From a virus: a stretch of 21,794 nucleotides of DNA. The stretch is taken from IMG/VR virus record IMGVR_UViG_3300015371_000207, positions 1 to 21,794 of that record. One strand, given 5' to 3'. Shown piece after piece: positions 7,235-13,700 of the stretch; position 1 is the stretch's first letter, and each line of letters opens with the position of its first letter. Under the pieces are notes generated by a model. It did not search any database. It was not told the DNA's origin and saw nothing but the letters and a program-made list of their open reading frames with translations. The position numbers and the translations under genes are program-made.

Positions 7235-7280
7235 ACCCGGCACCCTAGACGACTCCACGCCACTCGTCTAGACTCCACTT
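7235..7280. promoter_or_regulatory. Divergent promoter/operator region
   Basis: These 46 nt separate two divergent operons. CTAGACGA (7245-7252) and TCGTCTAG (7264-7271) form a perfect inverted repeat with an 11-nt spacer. GACTCCAC occurs at 7251-7258 and 7271-7278, exactly 20 nt apart, so both face the same side of the helix. TAGACT (7269-7274) could be a -10 element placing transcription start at or next to the GTG at 7281, i.e. a leaderless mRNA; this last point is inference. Confidence 0.6.
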
Positions 7281-7526
7281 GTGACTGATGAGCCGTTGTT
7301 GACTACCGAGGACGTCGCGGCGTGGCTGCATGTCGCCGCCGGCACCCTCGAAAACTGGCGGTACCGGGACCCGGACCCGGGCCCCCCGTACGTCAAGGTC
7401 GGCGTTCGCCAGGTCCGTTACCGGCGCGCCGACGTCGACGAATGGCTCGAGGCGGCGAGGGCCGCGAACGTGGCCCTCGACGACGAAATGGACGCCGCGC
7501 AACGCGCAGAACGGGAAGCGGGATGA
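7281..7526 (+). CDS. Helix-turn-helix protein, excisionase/MerR-like (HTH_17)
   Basis: An 81-aa protein from GTG 7281. Residues 6-57 match the HTH_17 pattern: LLTTEDVAAWLHVAAGTLENW (helix-turn-helix), a PYVKVG wing, then VRYRRADVDEWL. These small winged-helix proteins act as excisionases or transcription regulators. As first gene of the rightward operon, next to a repeat-rich control region, an early regulator is more likely than an excisionase because no integrase is present in the window. No ribosome site stands out upstream, in line with a possible leaderless transcript. Confidence 0.8.
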   Translation: MTDEPLLTTEDVAAWLHVAAGTLENWRYRDPDPGPPYVKVGVRQVRYRRADVDEWLEAARAANVALDDEMDAAQRAEREAG

Positions 7527-7774
7527 CCCGCCCGCGGCGTTGGCCCGACCCGTTCCACTACGACGGTCCCGACCCGGGCCCGCCCGTCGCCCGGCCCGGG
7601 CCCGCCCGCCGGGTGATCGACCCGGAGGTCTTCGCCGCGATCGGCCGCGACCGCGACCTCGACGCCGGGATCGTCCGATGCCATATCTGTTACCGGCTCG
7701 TGGACCGGGGCGAGGACCGTTGCGAGTCGCACGTCGGGATGCCGGACCCGTGGCCTTCGGAGATCGTCGGGTGA
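7523..7774 (+). CDS. Small CxxC protein, 83 aa
   Basis: ATG 7523 overlaps the HTH stop as ATGA and the stop overlaps the ERF gene's GTG. The N-terminal half is Pro/Arg-rich and probably disordered (repeated PDPGPP). The C-terminal half has RCHICYRLVDRGEDRCESHVG, a CxxC...C..H arrangement that could hold one zinc. It may be a small DNA-binding accessory protein, but no family is recognised. Confidence 0.65.
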   Translation: MTRPRRWPDPFHYDGPDPGPPVARPGPARRVIDPEVFAAIGRDRDLDAGIVRCHICYRLVDRGEDRCESHVGMPDPWPSEIVG

Positions 7775-8445
7775 CCGCCGCGGACGTGGACCTGATCGCG
7801 CCGGCGTTCGTGGCGGCGTTGGGTGAACTGGGCGACGTAAGAAAGTCGAGCACCGCGAACGCGGGGACGTATTCGTATTCGTACGCCGACCTCGCGACGG
7901 TGTTGGGGTCGGTGCGCCCGGTCCTCGCCGCGCACGGTCTGGCGTTGTACCAGGCGTGCGAGGTCATAGGCGGGCTGGCGCGGGTGACGACGACGGTTCT
8001 GCACGCGTCGGGCCAGTCGATCACCCCGCCGCCGTTGGAGCTGCCGGCGGGGAACACGGCGCAGTCGGCGGGGTCCGCGATCACGTACGCGCGCCGGTAC
8101 GCGGCGCTGGCGGTGTTGGGTTTGGCGACGGAGGACGACGACGGCGCCTCATCACGCCCGCCGCCGCCGCCGCCGAGGCGCGAGTTTGATTTGGCGGCGT
8201 TCGTGAAGGCGTGCGACCAGGCTGGCGTCGACGAATACGAAGTGATGTACGTCGCCGGGATACCGGCCGGCGTCGACCTGGGCGACCTGACCGTGGAGCA
8301 TCGCCCCGCGTTGTTGACGGCGCTGGCAGAGTTGAAGGACGCCCATGGGGGACACCAGGGGTCCGGCGGCGGAAGCGTTGCTGCTTCTCCCGCACCGCAG
8401 CCGGACCCCGCCGCCACCGACACCGAAGGCGAGGACGGCGAGTGA
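7771..8445 (+). CDS. erf: ERF-family single-strand annealing protein
   Basis: A 224-aa protein from GTG 7771 (GTGA overlap). The first 125 residues carry the ERF signature: YSYADLATVLGSVRPVL (36-52), VTTTVLHASGQSI (72-84), and AGSAITYARRYAALAVLGL (100-118) ending in an acidic EDDDG. ERF proteins, named from phage P22 Erf, anneal complementary single strands and promote recombination or circularisation of phage DNA. A poly-Pro stretch (130-135) separates a small helical domain (about 140-200) and a disordered acidic tail, as in other ERF proteins. It is the only recombinase seen here. Confidence 0.85.
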   Translation: MTAADVDLIAPAFVAALGELGDVRKSSTANAGTYSYSYADLATVLGSVRPVLAAHGLALYQACEVIGGLARVTTTVLHASGQSITPPPLELPAGNTAQSAGSAITYARRYAALAVLGLATEDDDGASSRPPPPPPRREFDLAAFVKACDQAGVDEYEVMYVAGIPAGVDLGDLTVEHRPALLTALAELKDAHGGHQGSGGGSVAASPAPQPDPAATDTEGEDGE

Positions 8446-8600
8446 GGTTTCTGCGGTTGTGCGATGAGTGCCACGGCGACGGCCGGGTCGTCGATTTCGC
8501 GCTCGACGACCCGGTCGTCGCGTGCCCGGTTTGCGACGGTTCGCGGGTCGTCGACGCCTATCCACAGGCTGTGGATAACGCAGAAGTTAGGGGAACCTGA
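8442..8600 (+). CDS. DnaJ-type zinc-finger-like protein, 52 aa
   Basis: GTG 8442 overlaps the ERF stop. The product has two CxxCxG knuckles, CDECHGDG and CPVCDGS, spaced as in the DnaJ central zinc domain, so one zinc site is likely. The last 15 codons overlap two DnaA boxes (8558-8578), meaning the C-terminus may be set by DNA-level constraints. Function beyond zinc binding is unknown. Confidence 0.65.
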   Translation: MRFLRLCDECHGDGRVVDFALDDPVVACPVCDGSRVVDAYPQAVDNAEVRGT

Positions 8601-8760
8601 CAGGTGATGTTCTCCACAGGTTGTCCCCAGGGTTGTCCACACGGCAACCGACCGGTTTGGGGTGGTTCGTCCAGGGGTTTCGCGGGTTATCCACAGATTT
8701 TGGGTGCCCCTACTACTACAACTACTGATAATTCAAGTTTTAGAAGTGTCTTAGATAGGG
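8558..8760 (+). other. Putative replication origin: DnaA-box cluster plus DnaA-trio-like AT-rich tract
   Basis: Matches to the 9-mer TTATCCACA/TTGTCCACA: CTATCCACA 8558-8566 (one mismatch), TGTGGATAA 8570-8578 (exact, minus strand), TTCTCCACA 8610-8618 (one mismatch), TTGTCCCCA 8621-8629 (one mismatch), TTGTCCACA 8633-8641 (exact), TTATCCACA 8687-8695 (exact). After the last box comes a GC patch (GGGTGCCCC) and then CTACTACTACAACTACTG (8710-8727). Its complement reads mostly 3'-GAT-5' triplets, the pattern of the DnaA-trio element that loads DnaA on single strands in bacterial oriC. Bases 8711-8760 are 16/50 GC (32%), far below the surrounding DNA, as expected for an unwinding element. Origin function is inference. 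Confidence 0.6.
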
Positions 8761-8786
8761 CCGCGCGGGTCGGGGTGGCGCGGTGA
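8604..8786 (+). CDS. Doubtful small ORF across the putative origin, 60 aa
   Basis: For it: GTG 8604 has AGGGG about 10 nt upstream and the stop overlaps the next gene's GTG (GTGA), the usual junction style here. Against it: the frame translates the DnaA boxes (FSTGCPQGCPH) and the trio-like tract (a run of five Thr), its composition is unlike its neighbours, and no family is recognised. I think the DNA is mainly a regulatory or origin segment. Confidence 0.25.
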   Translation: MMFSTGCPQGCPHGNRPVWGGSSRGFAGYPQILGAPTTTTTDNSSFRSVLDRAARVGVAR

Positions 8787-8986
8787 CTCCGAGGTTCGAC
8801 AAGGACGGGTTCTATATTCCGGGGTCGAACCGGACGCTGCGACCCGGCGATACCGCTGAGCGTGCGAGAGTGCTCGAGCGGGTACGGGAGGCGCGAGCGA
8901 AGTTGAATCTGCCGAAAAGCAAACGGCGACAACGCGAAGGGGAGCGGGGCGTCGTGGCACTACCGACAGAGGGTGGCGACGAATGA
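8783..8986 (+). CDS. Small basic helical protein, 67 aa
   Basis: GTG 8783 is the first start after the AT-rich tract. The product has an amphipathic, strongly charged helix (AERARVLERVREARAKLNLP, residues 25-44), a basic KSKRRQR patch and the C-terminal ALPTEGGDE, which is encoded by the start-associated repeat of the next gene. It might bind nucleic acid, judged only from charge and its place beside the putative origin. Stop and next ATG overlap. Confidence 0.6.
   Translation: MTPRFDKDGFYIPGSNRTLRPGDTAERARVLERVREARAKLNLPKSKRRQREGERGVVALPTEGGDE
8956..8985 (+). promoter_or_regulatory. Start-associated repeat, copy 4, with ribosome site
   Basis: GGCACTACCGACAGAGGG, then TGGCGACGA, then the ATG of the gene at 8983. 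The copy is identical over its 30 nt to the one at 9655-9684. It also encodes the last residues of the preceding protein. Confidence 0.9.
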
Positions 8987-9228
8987 AGGCGGTTCGTCGG
9001 TGGTGGGAGTCCACGCTTCAATGTGCCGTTGGCGTCCATCGCGCTTGCGACGGTCGCGCATGGCTACGACGACCGCCATGGAACGCGCCGTGCGAATGCC
9101 GTTGTCATTGCGGTTGTTACGGCTGCAGCGAAGAGAGTGACGACAGACCGCGGTGTCACGTTTGCGACAGTGGCCCGCTCGACATGGTGACCGCGCCGCA
9201 CGATTGCATCGTGGGTGACGACAAATGA
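8983..9228 (+). CDS. Cys-rich small protein, 81 aa
   Basis: ATG 8983 ends the copy-4 repeat and overlaps the upstream stop (ATGA). The product has ten Cys, with CECRCHCGCYGC in the centre and CHVC near residue 59, so it likely binds one or more zinc ions. The N-terminal part has a basic, Trp-rich segment. No family recognised. The next ATG overlaps its stop and is preceded by GGGTGACGACAA, a weak relative of the start-associated repeat. Confidence 0.6.
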   Translation: MKAVRRWWESTLQCAVGVHRACDGRAWLRRPPWNAPCECRCHCGCYGCSEESDDRPRCHVCDSGPLDMVTAPHDCIVGDDK

Positions 9229-9482
9229 TCTTGTTGACTGAGTGGTCGACGGTGTCACCGGCCCGCCAGTTTTCCGTCGCTCCGGAGCATGTCGTGCTTG
9301 TGGTACGCCGCGACGTCGAGCCGGGCGGCGTCGAGGTCGGGTCGATCGTGTATCTGACGACGGGCCCTGACCTGTCCCGCCTGTTCGTGCGGGAGACACC
9401 CGAAACGGTCCGCGGCTACGTCAACACGGCGTTAGGCACCGTCGACGTTCCCGGCCCCCCGACCCCCCCACCCGCAGAATGA
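9225..9482 (+). CDS. Hypothetical protein, 85 aa
   Basis: ATG 9225 overlaps the upstream stop. The product begins MILLTEWSTVSPARQFSV and looks like a small beta-rich fold with repeated Val/Arg strands (VVLVVRRDVEPGGVEVGSIV), ending in a Pro-rich tail (VPGPPTPPPAE). No membrane segment, Cys or named motif. Codon use and spacing support a real gene. Confidence 0.6.
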   Translation: MILLTEWSTVSPARQFSVAPEHVVLVVRRDVEPGGVEVGSIVYLTTGPDLSRLFVRETPETVRGYVNTALGTVDVPGPPTPPPAE

Positions 9483-9492
9483 CCAGCGCGAT

Positions 9493-9520
9493 GGCACCAC
9501 CGACAGGGTGACGACGAATG
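9493..9520 (+). promoter_or_regulatory. Start-associated repeat, copy 5 (28 nt, two bases shorter)
   Basis: GGCACCACCGACAG-GGTGACGACGA then the ATG at 9518. Two bases are missing in the AGAGGG section relative to the other copies. It fills the 35-nt gap after the 85-aa gene. Confidence 0.85.
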
Positions 9521-9685
9521 AGCGATTGCCCGGTCCAACACATCGGCTGCTACGGCCCGCTGCGGGCCGTCCGATCCGTCGTCTGGAAGTGCGACGCGTG
9601 TGAGCACCTTCGGACAGTGACGGTTGTGCCTCCATGCCCTAGCCCTATCTGCGGGGCACTACCGACAGAGGGTGGCGACGAATGA
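9518..9685 (+). CDS. Small zinc-ribbon-like protein, 55 aa
   Basis: ATG 9518 is the last codon of repeat copy 5. The product has Cys4, Cys11, CDAC at 25-28, Cys39 and Cys44, enough for one or two zinc sites. It ends CGALPTEGGDE; the last nine residues are shared with the 67-aa protein at 8783 because both gene ends lie in a start-associated repeat. The stop overlaps the ATG of the next gene. Confidence 0.55.
   Translation: MSDCPVQHIGCYGPLRAVRSVVWKCDACEHLRTVTVVPPCPSPICGALPTEGGDE
9655..9684 (+). promoter_or_regulatory. Start-associated repeat, copy 6, with ribosome site
   Basis: Same 30 nt as copy 4, ending at ATG 9684. The following bases ATGTGGGAG also match the start of the minus-strand gene at 6817, so homology with copy 3 extends into the coding region. 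Confidence 0.9.
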
Positions 9686-9762
9686 TGTGGGAGGTCGGTG
9701 TCGGCGCGGTGATCGCGGTGGTGTTCCTACTGGTAGCCCACCTGTGGGTGGGGCGCCGGTGA
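9682..9762 (+). CDS. MMWE-type membrane peptide, 26 aa
   Basis: Starts in repeat copy 6 and is one hydrophobic helix between MMWE and a basic GRR end: VGVGAVIAVVFLLVAHLWV. The topology would be a single-pass membrane peptide. It resembles the 32-aa peptide at 6719-6817 in its first four residues, size and embedded start. The stop overlaps the nuclease GTG. Function unknown. Confidence 0.55.
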   Translation: MMWEVGVGAVIAVVFLLVAHLWVGRR

Positions 9763-10139
9763 CGCACGCCGAACTGCAGGCGATGGTGTGCCAGCTGGCG
9801 CACATCATGGGTTGGCGGTGGCTGCACGTCCGCCGGTCGATCGGCAAAGGCCACCGGTGGGCGACGACCACGAACATCGTCGGCTGGCCCGACCTGATCC
9901 TCTGGTCCCCCCGCCAACCAGGCCGGCAGCTCGCGGTCGAACTGAAAGTGCCGCCCGACAAGTTGACCGACGACCAGGCCGCCGTGCTCGGCGACCTCGC
10001 CGCGGCCGGGTGGGAATGTTACGTCGTCACCCCCGACGCCCCGAAGGCGGCGGCCCCCTATCGGGTCGGGCTCGACGACGTCCCCCACCTGTTCGACCGG
10101 TCCAGCATCACCGCCGCCCCCGGTCCCGCTACGGCATGA
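9759..10139 (+). CDS. VRR-NUC domain nuclease
   Basis: A 126-aa protein from GTG 9759 (GTGA overlap). The VRR-NUC fold shows NIVGWPDLILW (39-49) with Asp45, LAVELKVP (58-65) with the ExK pair Glu61/Lys63, then Gln73 and the WECYVVTP strand. These are the PD-(D/E)xK-type metal-binding residues. Family members include Holliday-junction and structure-specific nucleases, and stand-alone phage forms probably process recombination or replication intermediates. It pairs well with the ERF protein of the same operon. Confidence 0.88.
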   Translation: MTHAELQAMVCQLAHIMGWRWLHVRRSIGKGHRWATTTNIVGWPDLILWSPRQPGRQLAVELKVPPDKLTDDQAAVLGDLAAAGWECYVVTPDAPKAAAPYRVGLDDVPHLFDRSSITAAPGPATA

Positions 10140-10148
10140 TGAGGGACC

Positions 10149-10520
10149 GTGGCGAACAAATCTGATCTGGTGATCCAACAGGGCGACGATTTCTCGCTCG
10201 TGGTCCCCATTTTCGGCGACGACGGGTTCCCGATGATCCTCACCGACAACGGCACCAGCCTCACGAACCCGTACACCGCGCAAGCCCAGCTGCGCCGCGA
10301 CAACGCCGACGCTGACCCCACCGTCGACGCCACGTTCTCCACGACGGTGTTCCCGATCGGCTCGCGCGTCCAGCTGGCGCTCAACAGCGCGACAACCACC
10401 GGCCTCGTGAATGGCCCGTACGTGTGGGACCTGCAACTCACCGCGCCCGCGTCGATGGGGTCGACCAAGACGACGGTCGCCTACGGGAAAGTTTCGATCC
10501 GGCTCGAGAGGACCCGCTGA
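10149..10520 (+). CDS. BppU-N-like or fibre-associated structural protein, 123 aa
   Basis: GTG 10149 follows GAGGGA closely. The product opens LVIQQGDDFSLVVPIFGDDG and ends GPYVWDLQLTAPASMG...VAYGKVSIRLERTR. This pattern (a QGDD-like start, a central LRR-x-N region, YxWDI/L, then G-x-V-x-I/V-x-x-D/E-x-T-R) is typical of small proteins beside fibre genes and of the BppU N-terminal domain. It stops immediately before the fibre ATG and probably helps attach or assemble the fibre. Family call is tentative. Confidence 0.6.
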   Translation: MANKSDLVIQQGDDFSLVVPIFGDDGFPMILTDNGTSLTNPYTAQAQLRRDNADADPTVDATFSTTVFPIGSRVQLALNSATTTGLVNGPYVWDLQLTAPASMGSTKTTVAYGKVSIRLERTR

Positions 10521-12263
10521 ATGCCCCAAATCGTGTTTCCTCCCGACGCGCCGCCCGTGTGGGGCCGCGTCGACGCGTCGCCGAACACTGTTCCCGGCCC
10601 GGCGGGCCCGACCGGTCCCGCGGGCGCCGCCGGCGGCGGCGTCGCGATCGACCCGATTTTCGACGCGAAGGGCGACCTCGCGGTGGGGACCGGCGCGGAC
10701 ACCGCGGTCCGGCTCCCGGTCGGCACCAACGGCCAGGTCCTCACCGTCGACTCGACGACCGCGACGGGCCTGAAGTACGCGACGCCGACGGGGGGCGGCG
10801 GGTCCGGCGACGTCGCCACCGACACCATTTGGGACACCAAAGGCGACATCGCCGCCGCGACCGGCGCGGACACCGCCGTCAAACTCCCGTTGGGCACCAA
10901 CGGCCAGGTCCTCACCGTCGACACGTCCACCGCGACGGGCCTGAAGTACGCGACGCCGTCGGTGACCGGGAACGTGTCGACCGACACCCTCTGGGACACC
11001 AAAGGCGATTTGGCCGTCGCGACCGGCGCCGACACCGCGTCGAAACTCGCGGCGGGCGCCAACAACCTGGTGCTGGTCACCGACTCCACCACCGCTACCG
11101 GTCTGAAATGGGCGGCCGTGTCCGCCGCGATGGTCGCCGCCGACCTGGCCACCCAATCCGAACTGGACACGGTCAACACCGCGTTGGGCGCGCACGTCGC
11201 GGACACCACCGCCGCCCACGCCGCCTCTTCGATCGGGTTCTCCCCGGTCGGGACGATCTCGAGCACCGACGTGCAGGCCGCGATAGCGGAAGTGTCCGCC
11301 GACGTGTCCGCCCTCCCGTCGCTCACGACGTCGAACACCACGAAAGTCCCGATCAGCACCGCGAGCGGTGTCACCACCCTCAACGTCGACAACCTGCTCG
11401 ACACGACGACACCCGCCGCGTTTACCGCGATGGTCCTCTCGAGCAGCACCGCCGGCGCCGGCCTTCCCGCGCTGGCCGTGAAACACGCCGCCGACACCCG
11501 CACCACCGGCTCGAGCGGCGGCGCCGGCATTGAGATTTACACGAACCCGTCGCACGGCGCCCGCGTCCATTTCTGGAACACCGGCGGCACAGCCGCCGTC
11601 CCCGCCCAAACCGCGTCGGGCGGGTCGCTCGGCGGTGTCACATGGCGCGGCTCGACCGACGGGACCACCTACTCCGCGACCGCGGCCGCGACGATCGTCG
11701 CCGTCGCCGACGAAAACGTGACATCGACGAACAAGGGCGCCCACATGGACCTGCTGACCACCCCGGTGGGGTCCGGCGGCGTCCTCGGCACCGTCCTGCG
11801 CCTGCAGTCCACCGCGAACTACGACGCGTCGTTCCGCGGCGCAATCCGGTTGGGTGCCGGGTCGAGTCTCGCCGCGCCCGCGACGGGGTACGCGTTGGAG
11901 TCGATTCTCCCGACCGTCGGGATTGGCTACGGCACCGGTGCCGGCGGCGCCCAAACGCAAGCAACGTCGCGGACGACGGCGGTCACGATGACAGGCAACC
12001 CGATCTGCGGGCAGATCACCCTGTTCGCCGCCGCGCCCGCGGTGGGGACGTGGACGTCGTTCACCGTGAATAACACGTCGATCCGGTCGACCGACACGGT
12101 CCGGGTGATGGTGTCGTCCAGTAACGCCGCCAACAAATACATAGCCCACGCGCACACGATCGTGAACGCCACGTCGTTCGACATTTCGGTGACGACGATC
12201 GTCGGGACCACCAGCGACTCGCCGGTAGTGAACTACTCGATTTTCCGGGCCGTGGCCGCCTGA
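10521..12263 (+). CDS. Tail fibre protein with collagen-like segment and three repeats
   Basis: A 580-aa protein whose ATG follows directly on the previous TGA. Residues 26-36 are collagen-like (GPAGPTGPAGA). Three repeats of about 46 residues follow at 44-89, 101-146 and 155-200, with a D-x-KGDL/I...TGADT...LP-GTNGQVLTVD...TATGLKYA signature, a common trimeric-fibre repeat in phages. The remaining 380 residues are Ala/Thr/Ser/Gly-rich and beta-like (for example a GTWTSFTVNNTSIRSTDTV stretch near the C-terminus), as expected for a fibre shaft and receptor-binding tip. Host recognition is the likely role. Confidence 0.85.
   Translation: MPQIVFPPDAPPVWGRVDASPNTVPGPAGPTGPAGAAGGGVAIDPIFDAKGDLAVGTGADTAVRLPVGTNGQVLTVDSTTATGLKYATPTGGGGSGDVATDTIWDTKGDIAAATGADTAVKLPLGTNGQVLTVDTSTATGLKYATPSVTGNVSTDTLWDTKGDLAVATGADTASKLAAGANNLVLVTDSTTATGLKWAAVSAAMVAADLATQSELDTVNTALGAHVADTTAAHAASSIGFSPVGTISSTDVQAAIAEVSADVSALPSLTTSNTTKVPISTASGVTTLNVDNLLDTTTPAAFTAMVLSSSTAGAGLPALAVKHAADTRTTGSSGGAGIEIYTNPSHGARVHFWNTGGTAAVPAQTASGGSLGGVTWRGSTDGTTYSATAAATIVAVADENVTSTNKGAHMDLLTTPVGSGGVLGTVLRLQSTANYDASFRGAIRLGAGSSLAAPATGYALESILPTVGIGYGTGAGGAQTQATSRTTAVTMTGNPICGQITLFAAAPAVGTWTSFTVNNTSIRSTDTVRVMVSSSNAANKYIAHAHTIVNATSFDISVTTIVGTTSDSPVVNYSIFRAVAA
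10650..11120 (+). repeat. Triplicated fibre repeat (coding)
   Basis: Three units encode residues 44-89, 101-146 and 155-200 of the fibre (10650-10787, 10821-10958, 10983-11120). Units 1 and 2 share long exact DNA stretches, for example CACCAACGGCCAGGTCCTCA; unit 3 is more diverged. Confidence 0.85.
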
Positions 12264-12264
12264 C

Positions 12265-13521
12265 ATGGCGTTAGGGAACTGGCGGAACGGGTCGGGAACC
12301 CAGTTCCCGCACCTGATGACCTCGGCGGACGGCACCTACCAGGTCGGCGTGCTGATCCGGAACGACTGGGACCTAACCGTTTTCAAACGGACGGTCGCGA
12401 CGGACAGGATCGACTCGACGTTCAACCTCGGGACCGTCCCCGCGCTGGTCACGTACGGGATAACCCCGATCCTGTCCGACGCGCTCGGCGGCGACGACCA
12501 CTGGGCCGCGGCGTGCGCGATCGACTCCCAAAACCGGACGTGGGTCGCGGGGAACAGCCTGTCGACGACCCCGCACCTGATCATGTCCGACCCCGATGTC
12601 ATCAACTCGTGGACGACGTTCACGTTCCCGTACCCGGGGTGGGGGTCGACGGGGGAGAACACCGGCACGTACAACAACTTCCAACGCCTCGCCGACGGCA
12701 GGCTCGTCTACTTCCTGTCGCAACGCGACGTCGGCGGCGCCCCCACCGGCATCGACTTCCTCGGGTACATACTCCCGGCGACGTCGACGACAACCTGGCA
12801 GCCGCTGACCCCGAACGCGCCGAACCCGGGCGAGTTCTTCACGACCGAACCGGCGTCGGGCCCCGAACGCGTCTACCTCATCGGCACGTACGTCGAAGGC
12901 GCGAACAGCGCCCACCCCGGCCGGTTCTGGGCGGCGGGCGTGTTCCGGTTCACCTGGACCGACGGCGCCACCCAGCACGAACCGTTCATCATCTACAACG
13001 ACACCGTCGCCACCGACACCACATGGAAACGGATCGACGGGACCGCGCAGGCCATGCCGATCAGCTACGCGAACGTCACCGGCACGTCCGCGATCATTCC
13101 CGAACCGCCCACCGCGCCGTACTGGTTCGCGAACTTCCAGATATCGGTCGACTGGTCCGGTCACCCGCACCTGATCTGCGCGCACGGCAGCGCCAGCGAG
13201 CACGTCTGGCACGACGGGACGGCGTGGCAGAACGAAGTCACCGGTTCGAGCTCGTTCGCGCCGTCGCCGTTCAACCTGCGCGGCGGCCAGACGATGATGT
13301 CCCGGGTGCCCGCCGGCCAGGTCCGCATTTCGAAAACGAACCCTGGGAACCCGTCGTTTCTGTGCGGCCCGCTCGTCGACGCCGCCACCGGCAGCGGGTT
13401 CGTCCAGGCGTACGCCGACCCGATCCAAATGCGCGAAGGTATCTGGCACGCCATGATCCCCGACGGCGACACCCCCACCGTCTGCACGTTCGGCGACCAT
13501 CATCGGGCGTTCGCGTCGTGA
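12265..13521 (+). CDS. BNR-repeat-like fibre/receptor-binding protein
   Basis: A 418-aa protein starting 1 nt after the fibre stop. It shows repeated short blades: SADGTYQVGVLIRND, DDHWAAACAIDSQNRTWVAGN, YNNFQRLADGRLVYFLSQ, RFWAAGVFRFTWTDG, and FQISVDWSGHPHLICAHG. This resembles the BNR_4 beta-propeller family found in phage and glycan-active proteins. With the fibre gene upstream, a sugar-binding or sugar-cleaving tip protein is likely. No catalytic residues can be assigned, so enzyme activity is open. Confidence 0.65.
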   Translation: MALGNWRNGSGTQFPHLMTSADGTYQVGVLIRNDWDLTVFKRTVATDRIDSTFNLGTVPALVTYGITPILSDALGGDDHWAAACAIDSQNRTWVAGNSLSTTPHLIMSDPDVINSWTTFTFPYPGWGSTGENTGTYNNFQRLADGRLVYFLSQRDVGGAPTGIDFLGYILPATSTTTWQPLTPNAPNPGEFFTTEPASGPERVYLIGTYVEGANSAHPGRFWAAGVFRFTWTDGATQHEPFIIYNDTVATDTTWKRIDGTAQAMPISYANVTGTSAIIPEPPTAPYWFANFQISVDWSGHPHLICAHGSASEHVWHDGTAWQNEVTGSSSFAPSPFNLRGGQTMMSRVPAGQVRISKTNPGNPSFLCGPLVDAATGSGFVQAYADPIQMREGIWHAMIPDGDTPTVCTFGDHHRAFAS

Positions 13522-13700
13522 ACGCCGCCGAGGCTCTCGCGGTGGTCCGCACCGTCTGCGACGCCCATTTGTGCAACGCCGCGACCCGCCACACCATCGA
13601 CGACGCGTTAGCGACGATCCGCGACCTGATCGCCGCGCCGCCCGAGGTCGACGACGCCCCGCCCGGCAACGGGTCCGAACGAAAGACGAAAACGCGATGA
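13518..13700 (+). CDS. Small helical hypothetical protein, 60 aa
   Basis: GTG 13518 overlaps the previous stop. The first 40 residues are amphipathic helix (AEALAVVRTVCDAH, IDDALATIRDLIAAP) and the tail is charged and probably disordered. Two Cys are spaced CDAHLC. Its stop overlaps the next ATG (ATGA). No family recognised. Confidence 0.55.
   Translation: MNAAEALAVVRTVCDAHLCNAATRHTIDDALATIRDLIAAPPEVDDAPPGNGSERKTKTR

Noticed and set aside
7281-7526. Excisionase as evidence of an integrative phage
   Set aside because: No integrase or attachment site was seen in the window; the fold is equally used by regulators.
6562-9684. CRISPR array
   Set aside because: The repeats are few, irregularly spaced, on both strands and end at start codons; no cas genes.
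9645-12335. Very long minus-strand open frame (896 codons)
   Set aside because: Gly/Arg-rich shadow opposite the nuclease and fibre genes, typical of high-GC DNA; the plus strand has recognised domains.
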